A stretch of 64,000 nt of DNA from CAYWPG01 sp964460035 (GCA_964460035.1 CAYWPG010000004.1:1-64000), one strand, 5' to 3'. Numbered from the stretch's first letter, positions 38,566-47,633 are shown. Notes: generated by a model not told the origin, from the sequence alone. Numbers and translations: made by a program.

Positions 38566-40641
38566 ATGGCGGTAGCGGCGGCAACGGATGCGCTGACTAG
38601 CCTGCGCGGGGTGGGGCCGCGGGTTGCCGAGCGGCTGGCGAAACTGAACATCCATCGTGTTCAAGACCTGCTTTTCCACCTGCCGCTGCGCTACGAGGAT
38701 CGCAGTACCGTGGTGCCGATCGGCGCGCTGCGCCCCGGCGATCATGCGCTGGTCCAAGCGACGGTGGACCTTGCCGAGGTGCTGCCGGGGCGGCGTCAGC
38801 GCCTGGTTTGCCGCATCAGCGACGGTACCGGCAGCCTGGAGCTGACCTTCTTCCACTTCTACTCGAAGCAGCGCAGCGACCTGCGCAAGGGTGCCCGCCT
38901 GCAGTGCTATGGCGAAGTGCGCAGCGGGCCGCTGATGCTGCAGATGGTCCACCCGGAGTATCGGCTGCTCGATCGGGGCGAAGGCTGGGACGAGCAGGGG
39001 CTTACGCCCGTGTACCCGTCCACTCAAGGCATGCAGCAGCAGACCTTGCGGCGGCTGGTACGGGAGGCGTTGCGTATCGCCGCGCGCGATGATGCGCTGC
39101 CGGACTTGCTCGCGGGCGTGGTCACCGATCTGCCGGGGCTGCGCGAGTCGCTGGAGTACGTGCATGCGCCGCCCGCCGATGCCGATCTGCAGTTGCTCAG
39201 TCGCGGCGAGCATCCTTGCCAGCGGCGTTTGGCGCTGGAAGAGCTGACGGCGCATCATGTCAGCATGCGCCGCCTGCGGCAGTCCTTGCAGCAAGCGGCG
39301 GCTGCTCCGGCGTTGAGCTCGGAAGGCGTGCTGCAGCAGCGATTGCTCTCCAACCTGCCGTTTCGGTTGACCGCGGCTCAGGCGCGTGTACTGGCTGAGG
39401 TGGAGGAGGACCTGTGCCAGGAGCGGCCGATGCTGAGGCTGGTGCAGGGGGATGTGGGTTCCGGCAAGACGGTGGTGGCCGCGCTGGCAGTGCTGCGGGC
39501 GGTAGAAGCGGGCTGGCAGGCTGCGGTCATGGCGCCCACCGAATTGCTCTGCGAGCAGCACTATCGCAACTTCAGTCAGTGGTTGGAGCCGTTGGGAGTA
39601 GAAGTGGCGTGGCTTGCCGGACGGCTAGGCGGGCGCGCCCGGGCCGAACAGCTGGAGGCGCTGGCGACAGGGCGTGTGCAGGTGGTGGTCGGCACTCATG
39701 CCTTGTTCCAGGAGGCGGTGCGCTTCTCGCGCCTTGGGTTGATAGTGATCGACGAGCAGCACCGCTTCGGCGTGCACCAGCGCCTCGCCCTGCGCGAGAA
39801 AGGAGGCGTTGGCGGCTTGCAGCCGCATCAGCTGATCATGACCGCGACGCCTATTCCGCGCACGCTGGCGATGACTGCCTATGCCGACCTGGACGTATCG
39901 GTGATAGATGAGTTGCCGCCTGGACGCACACCGGTGCGCACTGTGGCATTGCCGGCAAGCCGCCGCGACGAAGTGATAGCGCGCGTGCGCGCCGCTTGTG
40001 CCGAACGCCGGCAGGCGTACTGGGTGTGTACGCTGATCGAGGAGTCGGAACTGTTGCAGGCGGAAGCTGCGCAGGCCACCGCCGAGCGCTTGGCCGAGGC
40101 GCTGCCCGAGCTGCGGGTAGGGCTGGTGCATGGCCGCCTCAAGCCGGTGGAGCGCGAGAGCGTCATGCAGGCGTTCAAGGCGGGCGAGCTCGATGTGCTG
40201 GTGGCGACCACCGTCATCGAGGTCGGCGTCGATGTGCCCAATGCCAGTCTGATGATTATCGAGAACGCCGAGCGCTTGGGCTTATCGCAGCTGCACCAGC
40301 TGCGCGGCCGGGTAGGGCGTGGTGCGGCCGTCAGCAGTTGCGTGCTGCTCTATCAGGGGCCGCTGAGCGCGACCGCCAAGGAGCGGCTGAACGTAATGCG
40401 GCAGACCACCGACGGTTTCGAGGTGGCCCGCAAGGATCTGGAGATCCGCGGCCCCGGCGAGTTGCTAGGCACCCGGCAGACGGGCGCTTTGCAGTACCGG
40501 GTGGCGGACCTTACCCGCGACGCCGCGCTGCTGCCGACGGTTCAGAGGATAGGGGAGCAGCTGTTGCGCGAGCACCCCGGTCGCGCCGACGCGCTGGTGC
40601 GGCGCTGGGTGGGTGATGCCGACCGCTACGGGCAAGTGTGA
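38566..40641 (+). CDS. recG: ATP-dependent DNA helicase RecG
   Basis: A branch-migration helicase that rescues stalled forks and processes Holliday junctions. The 691-residue protein has an N-terminal wedge/OB domain (residues 1-190), a P-loop GDVGSGKT near 300, the motif II box DEQH near 397, TATPIPRT, and C-terminal helicase motifs ending in QLRGRVGRG and the TRG motif region. It starts 12 bases after ridA. Confidence 0.97.
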   Translation: MAVAAATDALTSLRGVGPRVAERLAKLNIHRVQDLLFHLPLRYEDRSTVVPIGALRPGDHALVQATVDLAEVLPGRRQRLVCRISDGTGSLELTFFHFYSKQRSDLRKGARLQCYGEVRSGPLMLQMVHPEYRLLDRGEGWDEQGLTPVYPSTQGMQQQTLRRLVREALRIAARDDALPDLLAGVVTDLPGLRESLEYVHAPPADADLQLLSRGEHPCQRRLALEELTAHHVSMRRLRQSLQQAAAAPALSSEGVLQQRLLSNLPFRLTAAQARVLAEVEEDLCQERPMLRLVQGDVGSGKTVVAALAVLRAVEAGWQAAVMAPTELLCEQHYRNFSQWLEPLGVEVAWLAGRLGGRARAEQLEALATGRVQVVVGTHALFQEAVRFSRLGLIVIDEQHRFGVHQRLALREKGGVGGLQPHQLIMTATPIPRTLAMTAYADLDVSVIDELPPGRTPVRTVALPASRRDEVIARVRAACAERRQAYWVCTLIEESELLQAEAAQATAERLAEALPELRVGLVHGRLKPVERESVMQAFKAGELDVLVATTVIEVGVDVPNASLMIIENAERLGLSQLHQLRGRVGRGAAVSSCVLLYQGPLSATAKERLNVMRQTTDGFEVARKDLEIRGPGELLGTRQTGALQYRVADLTRDAALLPTVQRIGEQLLREHPGRADALVRRWVGDADRYGQV

Positions 40642-40746
40642 TTCGGCTGGTCGGGGCGGCATAATAGGCCTCGCCGGGCAGTGCGAAGATCGTGCCGCAT
40701 CCAAGCCCGGCCTACGCGATGGGCTAGACGGTGCTGTGAGGTTCTG

Positions 40747-41310
40747 GTGCGTTTCGACGATGGTAAATGGAGACCGCGTGGCGATCCTTTGCATCGGCGT
40801 GCCCCAGCAGTCTTGCGGCCCTGGCTCGATGAGCAAGCATCTCTAACGGCGCGCTTGGCGCGTTTTTGTGGTGGTCCTGTGCGCGTGCGCGTGCTGCGCG
40901 AGCAGTGGGCGCGGCCCCTGGTGGACGAAGCCAGGGCTCTAGGGGTTCGGCCGCAGCAGCATGTGTGGGTGCGCGAGGTTCTCCTGCGCTGTCGCGGCAC
41001 CAGTTGGGTTTACGCTCGCACCGTGATGCCGCGCGAGAGCCTGCGCGGACGACAGCGCGCCTTGTTGCGCCTGGGCGAGCGACCGCTGGGGAGCGTGTTG
41101 TTCGCGCGCACGCCGGTAACGCGCAGCCCGCTTACCTTCAGGTGCCTGGGAGAGCGGCATCGGCTGTTTCAGGCCATTGCGCGGCATGTCAATGTCACCG
41201 GTCCGCTGTGGGCGAGACGCTCCATTCTCTCGGTCAGCGGGCGTGGGGTGCTGGTGGCCGAAGTCTTTTTGCCGATGCTGGTGGAACAGTTGGCGGAGCG
41301 TGGGGGGTAA
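40747..41310 (+). CDS. ubiC: Chorismate pyruvate-lyase UbiC
   Basis: Splits chorismate to pyruvate and 4-hydroxybenzoate, the first committed step of ubiquinone synthesis. The chosen GTG at 40747 has GAGG 5 bases upstream and gives 187 residues; the frame is open further upstream to a GTG at 40681. Family features are VRVLREQW, HVWVREVLLRC with the substrate arginine, TPLG-like GERPLGSVLF, and WARRSIL...AEVFLP. It is followed 3 bases later by ubiA. Confidence 0.93.
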   Translation: MRFDDGKWRPRGDPLHRRAPAVLRPWLDEQASLTARLARFCGGPVRVRVLREQWARPLVDEARALGVRPQQHVWVREVLLRCRGTSWVYARTVMPRESLRGRQRALLRLGERPLGSVLFARTPVTRSPLTFRCLGERHRLFQAIARHVNVTGPLWARRSILSVSGRGVLVAEVFLPMLVEQLAERGG

Positions 41311-41312
41311 CC

Positions 41313-42188
41313 ATGGTCAGTTTGGAACGCGTGATCGATCGTGCGCGAGAGTATGCGCTGCTGGCGCGCCTGGACCGTCCGGTAGGCAACCTGTTGCTGC
41401 TCTGGCCCATGTTGTGGGCTTTCTGGATTGCCGCTGAGGGTTTCCCTGACCCGCTGGCATTGGCGGTGTTCTGTGCCGGGGTGCTGGTGATGCGCGCTGC
41501 CGGCTGCGTGATCAATGACTTCGCCGACCGCAACATCGACCGCCACGTCAAGCGCACGCACAACAGGCCGCTTACCGCCGGGCGGGTAAGCAGCAAGGAA
41601 GCGCTGGTGCTGTTCGTGGTGCTCGCTCTGATCGCTTTCGGCTTGGTACTGCTGATGAACCGCTTGACCATCCTGCTCGCGTTCGTCGGTATCGTTCTGG
41701 CCGCCACCTATCCGTTCATGAAACGCTACACGCACTTGCCCCAGGTGCATCTGGGCGCGGCCTTCGGCTGGGCAGTGCCCATGGCGTTCGCGGCGCAAAC
41801 CGACTCGCTGCCGCCGATCGCCTGGCTGGTGTTCGTGGCGGCAGTGCTGTGGGCGACGATCTACGACACGCAGTATGCGATGGTGGATCGCGACGACGAT
41901 TTGAAAATCGGCGTGAAGTCCACCGCCATCCTGTTCGGCGAGCACGACAGGCTTATCATCGGCATTCTTCAGGTCCTGATGCTGATATGCCTCGTGCTCA
42001 TCGGCCGACGCGCCGAGCTGAGCGCGATTTACTACGTAGGCGTGGCATCGGCCGCGGCGCTATTCGCGTACCAGCAGTTCCTGATTCGCGACCGTAGCCG
42101 CGAGGGCTGCTTCCAGGCTTTTCTCAACAACACCAAAGTAGGCGCGCTGGTGTTCCTCGGCATCGTATTCCACTACGCCTACGCCTGA
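41313..42188 (+). CDS. ubiA: 4-hydroxybenzoate octaprenyltransferase UbiA
   Basis: An inner-membrane prenyltransferase that attaches the polyprenyl chain to 4-hydroxybenzoate. The 291-residue protein has about nine hydrophobic helices and both Asp-rich magnesium/diphosphate motifs: NDFADRNID and DTQYAMVDRDDD. It directly follows ubiC, so substrate supply and use are coupled. Its 3' end converges with comF, 7 bases apart. Confidence 0.97.
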   Translation: MVSLERVIDRAREYALLARLDRPVGNLLLLWPMLWAFWIAAEGFPDPLALAVFCAGVLVMRAAGCVINDFADRNIDRHVKRTHNRPLTAGRVSSKEALVLFVVLALIAFGLVLLMNRLTILLAFVGIVLAATYPFMKRYTHLPQVHLGAAFGWAVPMAFAAQTDSLPPIAWLVFVAAVLWATIYDTQYAMVDRDDDLKIGVKSTAILFGEHDRLIIGILQVLMLICLVLIGRRAELSAIYYVGVASAAALFAYQQFLIRDRSREGCFQAFLNNTKVGALVFLGIVFHYAYA

Positions 42189-42194
42189 CGCGGC

Positions 42195-42944
42195 TCAGGG
42201 CCTGGTGCCCGTGCCGCTGGCGCGGGCGGCTACCCAGACTTCTACCTGCCTTGCCCCGGCACGCTTGAGCGCGCGGGCCAGCGCATCGACAGTGTGACCG
42301 GTGGTCATCACGTCGTCGACAATTGCGACGCGCGGCGGCAGGGGCCCCTTGACCCGGAAAGCCCCGCGCACGTTGCTGGCTCTTGCGGATGCGGGCAAGG
42401 CGCTTTGGCTGGCGGTATTGCGCTGGCGCCAGCTCACTGCCTCCCCCACAGCAATTCCCAGCCGCTGCGATAAGGGACGCGCCAGCTCGCGCGCCTGATT
42501 GAAGCCGCGCTCGCGCAGCCGTTGCGGATGCAGCGGGACCGGCACCAGCAGATCCGCATCGCTACCCGCCGCTTCCACGTGATCCGCCAGTAACTGGCCC
42601 AGCAGGCGCGCCGCGGCCAATCTGCGCTGGAACTTCAGGAGCTTGATCAGATTATCCACCGGCGGCGCGTAACGAAGGGGACTGAGGACACGGTCGAACG
42701 CCGGTGGTTTGCGCAGACACTTGCCGCAGATCGCTGCTTCGCCAGTGGCCAGCGATACCCCGCATTGCATGCAGGGGCGGGCGTTGCGAGGCAGCGCGGC
42801 TGCGCAGCAGCGGCAAAGATCGCGCTCGCCTTCGCCCGTGTCGCCGCACAACACGCAGTAGGCCGGCAGCAGGCACGATAGGTCGCGGCTTAGCCTGTTG
42901 TAAACCTTCCGTATTATTTTTAGGTTGACAGTAATCCGCTTCAC
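42195..42944 (-). CDS. comF: ComF family protein (amidophosphoribosyltransferase-like)
   Basis: A 249-residue protein with an N-terminal cysteine-rich zinc ribbon (CVLCG, CRCCAAALP, CMQCG, CGKC) and a C-terminal phosphoribosyltransferase fold with the PRPP loop VAIVDDVMTTGHT. ComF proteins aid DNA uptake in competent bacteria; the type IV pilus genes in this window make that plausible. The start is uncertain: GTG at 42944 has AGGG about 8 bases upstream, and an ATG at 42980 is also in frame. Either start makes the N-terminus overlap the BirA-type operator and bioB promoter. Confidence 0.88.
   Translation of the reverse strand: MKRITVNLKIIRKVYNRLSRDLSCLLPAYCVLCGDTGEGERDLCRCCAAALPRNARPCMQCGVSLATGEAAICGKCLRKPPAFDRVLSPLRYAPPVDNLIKLLKFQRRLAAARLLGQLLADHVEAAGSDADLLVPVPLHPQRLRERGFNQARELARPLSQRLGIAVGEAVSWRQRNTASQSALPASARASNVRGAFRVKGPLPPRVAIVDDVMTTGHTVDALARALKRAGARQVEVWVAARASGTGTRP
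42898..42931. promoter_or_regulatory. BirA-type biotin operator at the comF/bioB junction
   Basis: TTGTAAACC (42898-42906), a 16-base spacer and GGTTGACAG (42923-42931) match the BirA operator pattern TTGTAAACC-N15/16-GGTTTACAA, with the left half perfect and the right half 7 of 9. The right half contains the -35 hexamer of the predicted bioB promoter, so bound biotinyl-AMP-BirA would block it. The site also lies at the 5' end of comF. Confidence 0.8.
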
Positions 42945-42952
42945 GTTACTAT
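42925..42952 (+). promoter_or_regulatory. Promoter of the bioBFCD operon
   Basis: TTGACA (42925-42930) and TACTAT (42947-42952) are separated by 16 bases. The -35 is perfect and overlaps the BirA operator. Transcription would begin near 42959, leaving a leader of about 225 bases before bioB. That leader contains a small stem (GCGGG/CCCGC, 42986-43001) and an 11-base direct repeat TGTTCCCGAGC at 43004 and 43063. Confidence 0.65.
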
Positions 42953-43184
42953 CCCTGTGTGGTTTCAACCGGTCGGGCATTAAGCGCGGGGCCTGTCCCG
43001 CCTTGTTCCCGAGCCGCTCAGGTCCTGCTGAACGTAAGAGCCGACAAGAAGAGCCTAGAGCCTGTTCCCGAGCATTTCACGCTGGCGCATGGGGCGCTTT
43101 ACCGGTCCGGCGCTTATACATGCAAGCAAGCCATGTCTCGGTGTCGCCTCCTGCGGAAAGCTGCGAACAATAAGGGGAGATCTC

Positions 43185-44171
43185 ATGCAGCCAGAAGCGG
43201 AAATTCGCCATGATTGGACTCAAGACGAGGTGCTCGCGCTCTTCGAGCTGCCTTTCAACGATCTGATCTGGCGCGCGCAAGGGGTGCATCGCCAGTATTT
43301 CGATGCCAACACGGTTCAGGTAAGCACCCTGTTGAGTATTAAGACGGGCGCCTGTCCAGAGGACTGCGCCTACTGTCCGCAGAGCGTGCGCTACGACACC
43401 GGGGTGGCGCGGGAGCGGTTACTGGACACCGAGACCGTGGTCGCGGCTGCACGCGCCGCCAAAGCCGCCGGCGCGACGCGCTTCTGCATGGGCGCGGCTT
43501 GGCGCAGCCCCAAGGGCAAGGACTTGGCGCAGGTCGCGCAGATGATCAAAGAGGTGAAGAGCCTGGGGCTCGAGACCTGTGCGACCCTGGGCATGTTGGA
43601 CGATGAGCAGGCCAGGACACTGAAAGAGGCCGGGCTCGATTACTACAATCACAACATCGACACTTCCGAAGAGTTCTATCCGGACATCATCACTACCCGC
43701 ACGTTCCAAGACCGGCTCGATACGCTGGAGCGGGTGCGGCAGGTGGGGCTGAACGTGTGCTGCGGAGGGATCGTCGGCATGGGAGAGTCGCGCGCCGATA
43801 GAGCCGCCATGCTGCGCACGCTGGCAACGTTGCCGGAGCACCCGCAGAGCGTGCCGATCAATCAGCTCGTGCAGGTCGAGGGGACGCCGCTGGCAGGCTT
43901 GCCCGCGCCGGACCCGTTCGAGTTCGTGCGTACCATCGCAGTGGCGCGCATTCTCATGCCCCGCTCCTACGTGCGCCTTTCGGCCGGACGCACGGCTATG
44001 AACGAACAGCAGCAGGCGCTTTGCTTCCTCGCCGGGGCCAACAGCATCTTCTATGGCGACAAGCTGTTGACTACCGGCAACCCGGACGTGGAGGCCGATC
44101 GCCAGCTCTTTGCGCGCCTGGGGCTTCGGTTCGAGGGCGCTGAGGCCTCGGCCTCCGCCCCCTGCTGCTGA
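43185..44171 (+). CDS. bioB: Biotin synthase BioB
   Basis: A radical-SAM enzyme that inserts sulfur into dethiobiotin. The 328-residue protein has the cluster motif C57-x3-C61-x2-C64 and the 2Fe-2S ligands in RFCMGAA, ETCATLG and NVCCGG, with the ligand arginine in YVRLSAGR. AAGGGGAG lies about 5 bases before the ATG. It is the first gene of bioBFCD, behind the BirA-type operator. Confidence 0.98.
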   Translation: MQPEAEIRHDWTQDEVLALFELPFNDLIWRAQGVHRQYFDANTVQVSTLLSIKTGACPEDCAYCPQSVRYDTGVARERLLDTETVVAAARAAKAAGATRFCMGAAWRSPKGKDLAQVAQMIKEVKSLGLETCATLGMLDDEQARTLKEAGLDYYNHNIDTSEEFYPDIITTRTFQDRLDTLERVRQVGLNVCCGGIVGMGESRADRAAMLRTLATLPEHPQSVPINQLVQVEGTPLAGLPAPDPFEFVRTIAVARILMPRSYVRLSAGRTAMNEQQQALCFLAGANSIFYGDKLLTTGNPDVEADRQLFARLGLRFEGAEASASAPCC

Positions 44172-44188
44172 GCGGGACGGAGAGTGCA

Positions 44189-45385
44189 ATGACAGTACCC
44201 AGGTTGTGGGCGCTCAAGCAGCGGCTCGGCGAGCTCGAAGCCGCCGGCCTGTATCGTCGGGCTTATCCGCTGCGTCCGCTGGACGGGGTCCGTGCCGAGT
44301 ACCGTGGGCGTCCCTGCGTGGTTTTTTGCAGCAACGACTACCTCGGCCTGGCGCAGGACCCGCGCTTGGTCGAAGCGCTCAGCGCGGCGGCGCGGGAGTA
44401 CGGCGTCGGCAGCGGCGGCGCGCACTTGATCAGCGGGCACCGACCCGAGCACGAGGCGCTGGAGGAAGAGCTGGCGGACTTTCTCGGTCGTGAGCGCGTG
44501 CTGCTGTTCTCCACCGGTTACATGGCCAACATGGGTGTCATCGATGCGTTGCTGGAGCGGGGGGAGGCGGCATTCCAGGATAGACTCAATCACGCTTCCC
44601 TTTTGGATGGCGCCCATATGGCGGGCGCCGAACTTATCCGGTACCGCCATGCGGACGTCGCGGACTTGCGCGAACGGATAGCCAACGACCGCCCCCGGCG
44701 GCGGCTGATCGTCACCGACGGGTTATTCAGCATGGATGGCGACCTCGCTCCCTTGCGCGAGCTGGTAGACTGCGCGGCCGAGCACGAGGCACTGCTGGTG
44801 GTGGACGATGCGCACGGTGTGGGCGTGATCGGCCCTGGCGGCGCCGGCACGGTAGCGGCCAGCGGGCTGGATCAGAGCCAGGTGCCGGTGCTGATAGGCA
44901 CTTTAGGGAAGGCGCTGGGCACCTTCGGAGCGTTCGCCGCCGGTTCGGCCGAGCTGATCGAATACCTGCTGCAGCGCGCGCGCACCTATGTCTTTACCAC
45001 GGCACCGCCTCCGGCGCTTGCCGCCGCCAGCCGCAAGGCGCTCGCGCTGGCGCGGGAGGAGACCTGGCGGCGCAATCATCTGCATGCGCTGATCACGCGC
45101 TTTCGTCGCGGCGCGCAGCAGCTGGGCTTGCCGCTGCTGCGCTCGGCCACGCCTATTCAGCCCTTGCTGGTGGGCAGTCCGGACGCCACGCTACGCATCA
45201 GTCAGGCGCTGCTGGAACGGGGTATACTGGTGACCGCCATTCGCCCGCCCACGGTGCCTCCAGGCAGCTCGCGGCTGCGCATCACGTTGTCGGCAGCGCA
45301 TAGTGAAGCTCAGGTGGATAGGCTCTTGCAATGCTTGGCGGATGTGCAACCGCTGCTTCACGGAGCCAACGTGACCACTGTATGA
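44189..45385 (+). CDS. bioF: 8-amino-7-oxononanoate synthase BioF
   Basis: A PLP enzyme that condenses pimeloyl-ACP with alanine. The 398-residue protein has FCSNDYLGLA, GSGGAHLISGH, the VVDDAHGVGVIG cofactor-binding aspartate, and the Schiff-base lysine in LIGTLGKALG. It starts 17 bases after bioB, and its stop overlaps the bioC start (ATGA). Confidence 0.97.
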   Translation: MTVPRLWALKQRLGELEAAGLYRRAYPLRPLDGVRAEYRGRPCVVFCSNDYLGLAQDPRLVEALSAAAREYGVGSGGAHLISGHRPEHEALEEELADFLGRERVLLFSTGYMANMGVIDALLERGEAAFQDRLNHASLLDGAHMAGAELIRYRHADVADLRERIANDRPRRRLIVTDGLFSMDGDLAPLRELVDCAAEHEALLVVDDAHGVGVIGPGGAGTVAASGLDQSQVPVLIGTLGKALGTFGAFAAGSAELIEYLLQRARTYVFTTAPPPALAAASRKALALAREETWRRNHLHALITRFRRGAQQLGLPLLRSATPIQPLLVGSPDATLRISQALLERGILVTAIRPPTVPPGSSRLRITLSAAHSEAQVDRLLQCLADVQPLLHGANVTTV

Positions 45386-46263
45386 ACGAGTATGACTTTC
45401 GCCCCGACAAGGTCTGGTTGAGACGCTCTTTCGAACGTGCGGCAGCCGGTTACGACGAGGTCGCGGTGCTGCAGCGCGAGGTCGGCGAACGGCTGGTCGA
45501 GCGCCTGCAACTGGTGCGCATGCAGCCCCGGCGCATACTCGATGTAGGCGCAGGGACCGGCCGCCTTACGCAGATGCTGAGGCGGCGCTATCGCCAAGCC
45601 GAAGTCATCGCGCTGGACCTGGCGCCGGCCATGCTGAAACTGGCCAAGCGCCGCGGCTCGTGGTGGCGTCCCCAGCCCTGCATCTGCGCCGATGCCGAAG
45701 CGCTGCCGCTGGCATCGGCCAGCGTCGACTTGATCGTGTCCAACTTCGCATTGCATTGGTGTCACGATCTGGACCGCACCTTCGCCGGCTTCCTGCGCGT
45801 GCTGCGCCCGAACGGCTTGTTGATGTTCTCCAGTCTGGGGCCGGATACCCTCACCGAGCTGCGACAGAGCTGGGCCAGCGTGGATCGCTATCAGCATGTT
45901 AACGCTTTCATCGACATGCACGATGTAGGCGATGCGCTGGTGCGAGCGCGCTTTGCCGATCCGGTGCTGGATGTCGAGCGTTTTACGCTGACTTATACGG
46001 GTGTTCCCGATCTGATGCGGGATCTCAAAGCCATGGGAGCTCAGAACGTTACCGGCGGGCGGCGGCGCGGTCTCACCGGCGCCGATGCCATGGCGAAGAT
46101 GGAAGCGGCCTACCGACGCTTTGTCGGCAGCGATGGCCGCTATCCCGCCACATTCGAAGTCGTCTATGGGCACGCGTGGCGCCCCGAGCGTTTGCCGCAA
46201 CGGCAAGACATTTCGGGCGCGGTCGGCATCCCGATCAGCTCGATCGGTCGCCGCCAAAACTGA
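45382..46263 (+). CDS. bioC: Malonyl-ACP O-methyltransferase BioC
   Basis: Methylates malonyl-ACP to start pimeloyl synthesis. The 293-residue protein has the SAM motif ILDVGAGTGRLT (near 50), DLAPAML, a post-II region SNFALHWC and GLLMFSSLGPDTL, typical of BioC. The ATG overlaps the bioF stop by four bases. The methyl ester made by this route must later be removed by BioH or an equivalent, and no such gene lies in this operon. Confidence 0.95.
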   Translation: MNEYDFRPDKVWLRRSFERAAAGYDEVAVLQREVGERLVERLQLVRMQPRRILDVGAGTGRLTQMLRRRYRQAEVIALDLAPAMLKLAKRRGSWWRPQPCICADAEALPLASASVDLIVSNFALHWCHDLDRTFAGFLRVLRPNGLLMFSSLGPDTLTELRQSWASVDRYQHVNAFIDMHDVGDALVRARFADPVLDVERFTLTYTGVPDLMRDLKAMGAQNVTGGRRRGLTGADAMAKMEAAYRRFVGSDGRYPATFEVVYGHAWRPERLPQRQDISGAVGIPISSIGRRQN

Positions 46264-46264
46264 C

Positions 46265-46957
46265 ATGAACGGCCTGTTCATCACCGGTACCGATACCGAG
46301 GTCGGCAAGACGGTCGTTGCCTGCGGGGTGATTCATGGGCTACGGGCACAGGGGGCGCGAGTCGCCGCTATGAAGCCCGTCGCGTCAGGTTGTCGCCGTA
46401 CTGCCAGCGGGCTTCGCAACGAGGATGCCGAAGCCCTGGCGCGGGCGGCAGGCTGCGCCCACCCTTACTCTTTAGTCAATCCCTATGCGCTGGAGCCGGC
46501 CATAGCGCCCCATCTGGCTGCCGCCGAAGCCGGCGTGACGATCGATCTGGAGCACATTGCGGCCGCCTGCCAGGCGTTAGCGGCTGACGGGGCACTGGTG
46601 GTGGTGGAAGGGGCCGGCGGGTGGCGAGTTCCCTTGGGGCGGTCTATAGATATATCTGACTTGGTTCGCCGCCTGCGGCTTCCGGTGCTGCTGGTGGTAG
46701 GCGTACGTCTGGGGTGCATCAACCATGCGCTGCTCAGCGCCGAAGCGATCCTGGCCGACGGGCATTCGCTGCTGGGCTGGGTGGCGAATGTGCGTGCGCC
46801 CGACTATGCCCAGGAACAGATCGAAAGCTTGCGGTTGCGCATGCCCGCACCGCTGCTGGGAACGGTGCCTGCATGGCCGGATTCCCCCTCGCCCGGCAAG
46901 GTCGCTGCAGCCTTGGACATCGCAGAAATTCGCCGAGTTCTTGATGCCCATCAATGA
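46265..46957 (+). CDS. bioD: Dethiobiotin synthetase BioD
   Basis: Closes the ureido ring of dethiobiotin using CO2 and ATP. The 230-residue protein has the P-loop GTDTEVGKT (about 7-15), the substrate segment KPVASG, and VEGAGGWRVPL. It begins one base after the bioC stop and ends the bioBFCD operon. bioA, needed for the preceding step, is not in the window. Confidence 0.96.
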   Translation: MNGLFITGTDTEVGKTVVACGVIHGLRAQGARVAAMKPVASGCRRTASGLRNEDAEALARAAGCAHPYSLVNPYALEPAIAPHLAAAEAGVTIDLEHIAAACQALAADGALVVVEGAGGWRVPLGRSIDISDLVRRLRLPVLLVVGVRLGCINHALLSAEAILADGHSLLGWVANVRAPDYAQEQIESLRLRMPAPLLGTVPAWPDSPSPGKVAAALDIAEIRRVLDAHQ

Positions 46958-46966
46958 CAAATTAAT

Positions 46967-46992
46967 AACCCTTCGTTCAGCTGGGGTTTTTT
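46967..46992 (+). terminator. Weak terminator-like hairpin after bioD
   Basis: AACCC (46967-46971) can pair with GGGTT (46984-46988), and the T-run continues to 46992. The stem is only five base pairs, so termination would be partial. The same T-run may serve as a poor -35 for the cox promoter. Confidence 0.3.
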
Positions 46993-47015
46993 GCCCGCCA
47001 TAACTGCTCTAGAAT
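46987..47015 (+). promoter_or_regulatory. Possible promoter of the DUF2244-cox cluster
   Basis: TAGAAT (47010-47015) matches five of six -10 bases. The 17-base-spaced upstream hexamer is a run of T residues (46987-46992), a poor -35, so an activator may be needed. It lies about 80 bases before the DUF2244 start. Confidence 0.35.
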
Positions 47016-47096
47016 GCCTTTCAACTGAGGGCTCCTCCGCGTTCCCAACCGCTCGGGTTTGCCTGAAGCGGGAAATGCGATGATCAAGGAACCGCC

Positions 47097-47594
47097 ATGG
47101 TGTCTGTTGAACACGATAGGCGGGGTGGCCGTTGCTTCATCCTGCGGCCCGATCTTGCCCCTAATTGGCGTCAGACCATGGTGGCATTCGCATTGATCGC
47201 GATGGCCCCGCTTGGTTTGGCGCTAGTCCTCACCGTTCGCGGCTTTTGGCCGGTCTTGGTTTTTGCGGGAATCGAGATCGGTGTGCTCGGCTGGGCACTT
47301 TACGTTTCCGGCCGGCGAGCGTTGGAGCGGGAGGTGATTTGGGTGCGGGCGGGAGAGGTCGAGGTGCAGAAAGGCCGTTATCGGCCCGAACGCAGCTGGC
47401 GATTTCACCGTTTTTGGACCGAGGTTGTCCTGGTGCCCTCAAGGCACCGCTGGTACCCCAGCCGTTTGCTGCTGCGGTCCAGTGGGCAAGAGGTCGCTAT
47501 TGGGGGGTTTCTCCACGAAGAAGAACGGGTTCGGTTAGCCCGTCAGCTCGCACGCTGCATAGGTCCGATGGCAGCGATGGGCGAGGCTACGTGA
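47097..47594 (+). CDS. DUF2244 membrane protein
   Basis: A 165-residue integral membrane protein with two hydrophobic helices (about 26-48 and 52-70) and a basic C-terminal cytoplasmic domain. LRPDLAPNWRQ near the N-terminus and the WFLGFL-like spacing of the helices match the DUF2244 family. These are often encoded beside cytochrome oxidase or heme genes, and their function is unknown. AAGGA lies before the ATG. It immediately precedes coxB. Confidence 0.85.
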   Translation: MVSVEHDRRGGRCFILRPDLAPNWRQTMVAFALIAMAPLGLALVLTVRGFWPVLVFAGIEIGVLGWALYVSGRRALEREVIWVRAGEVEVQKGRYRPERSWRFHRFWTEVVLVPSRHRWYPSRLLLRSSGQEVAIGGFLHEEERVRLARQLARCIGPMAAMGEAT

Positions 47595-47633
47595 ATGCCG
47601 ACCCGTGAATTCTCACAACGGGAGCAGCAGGGG

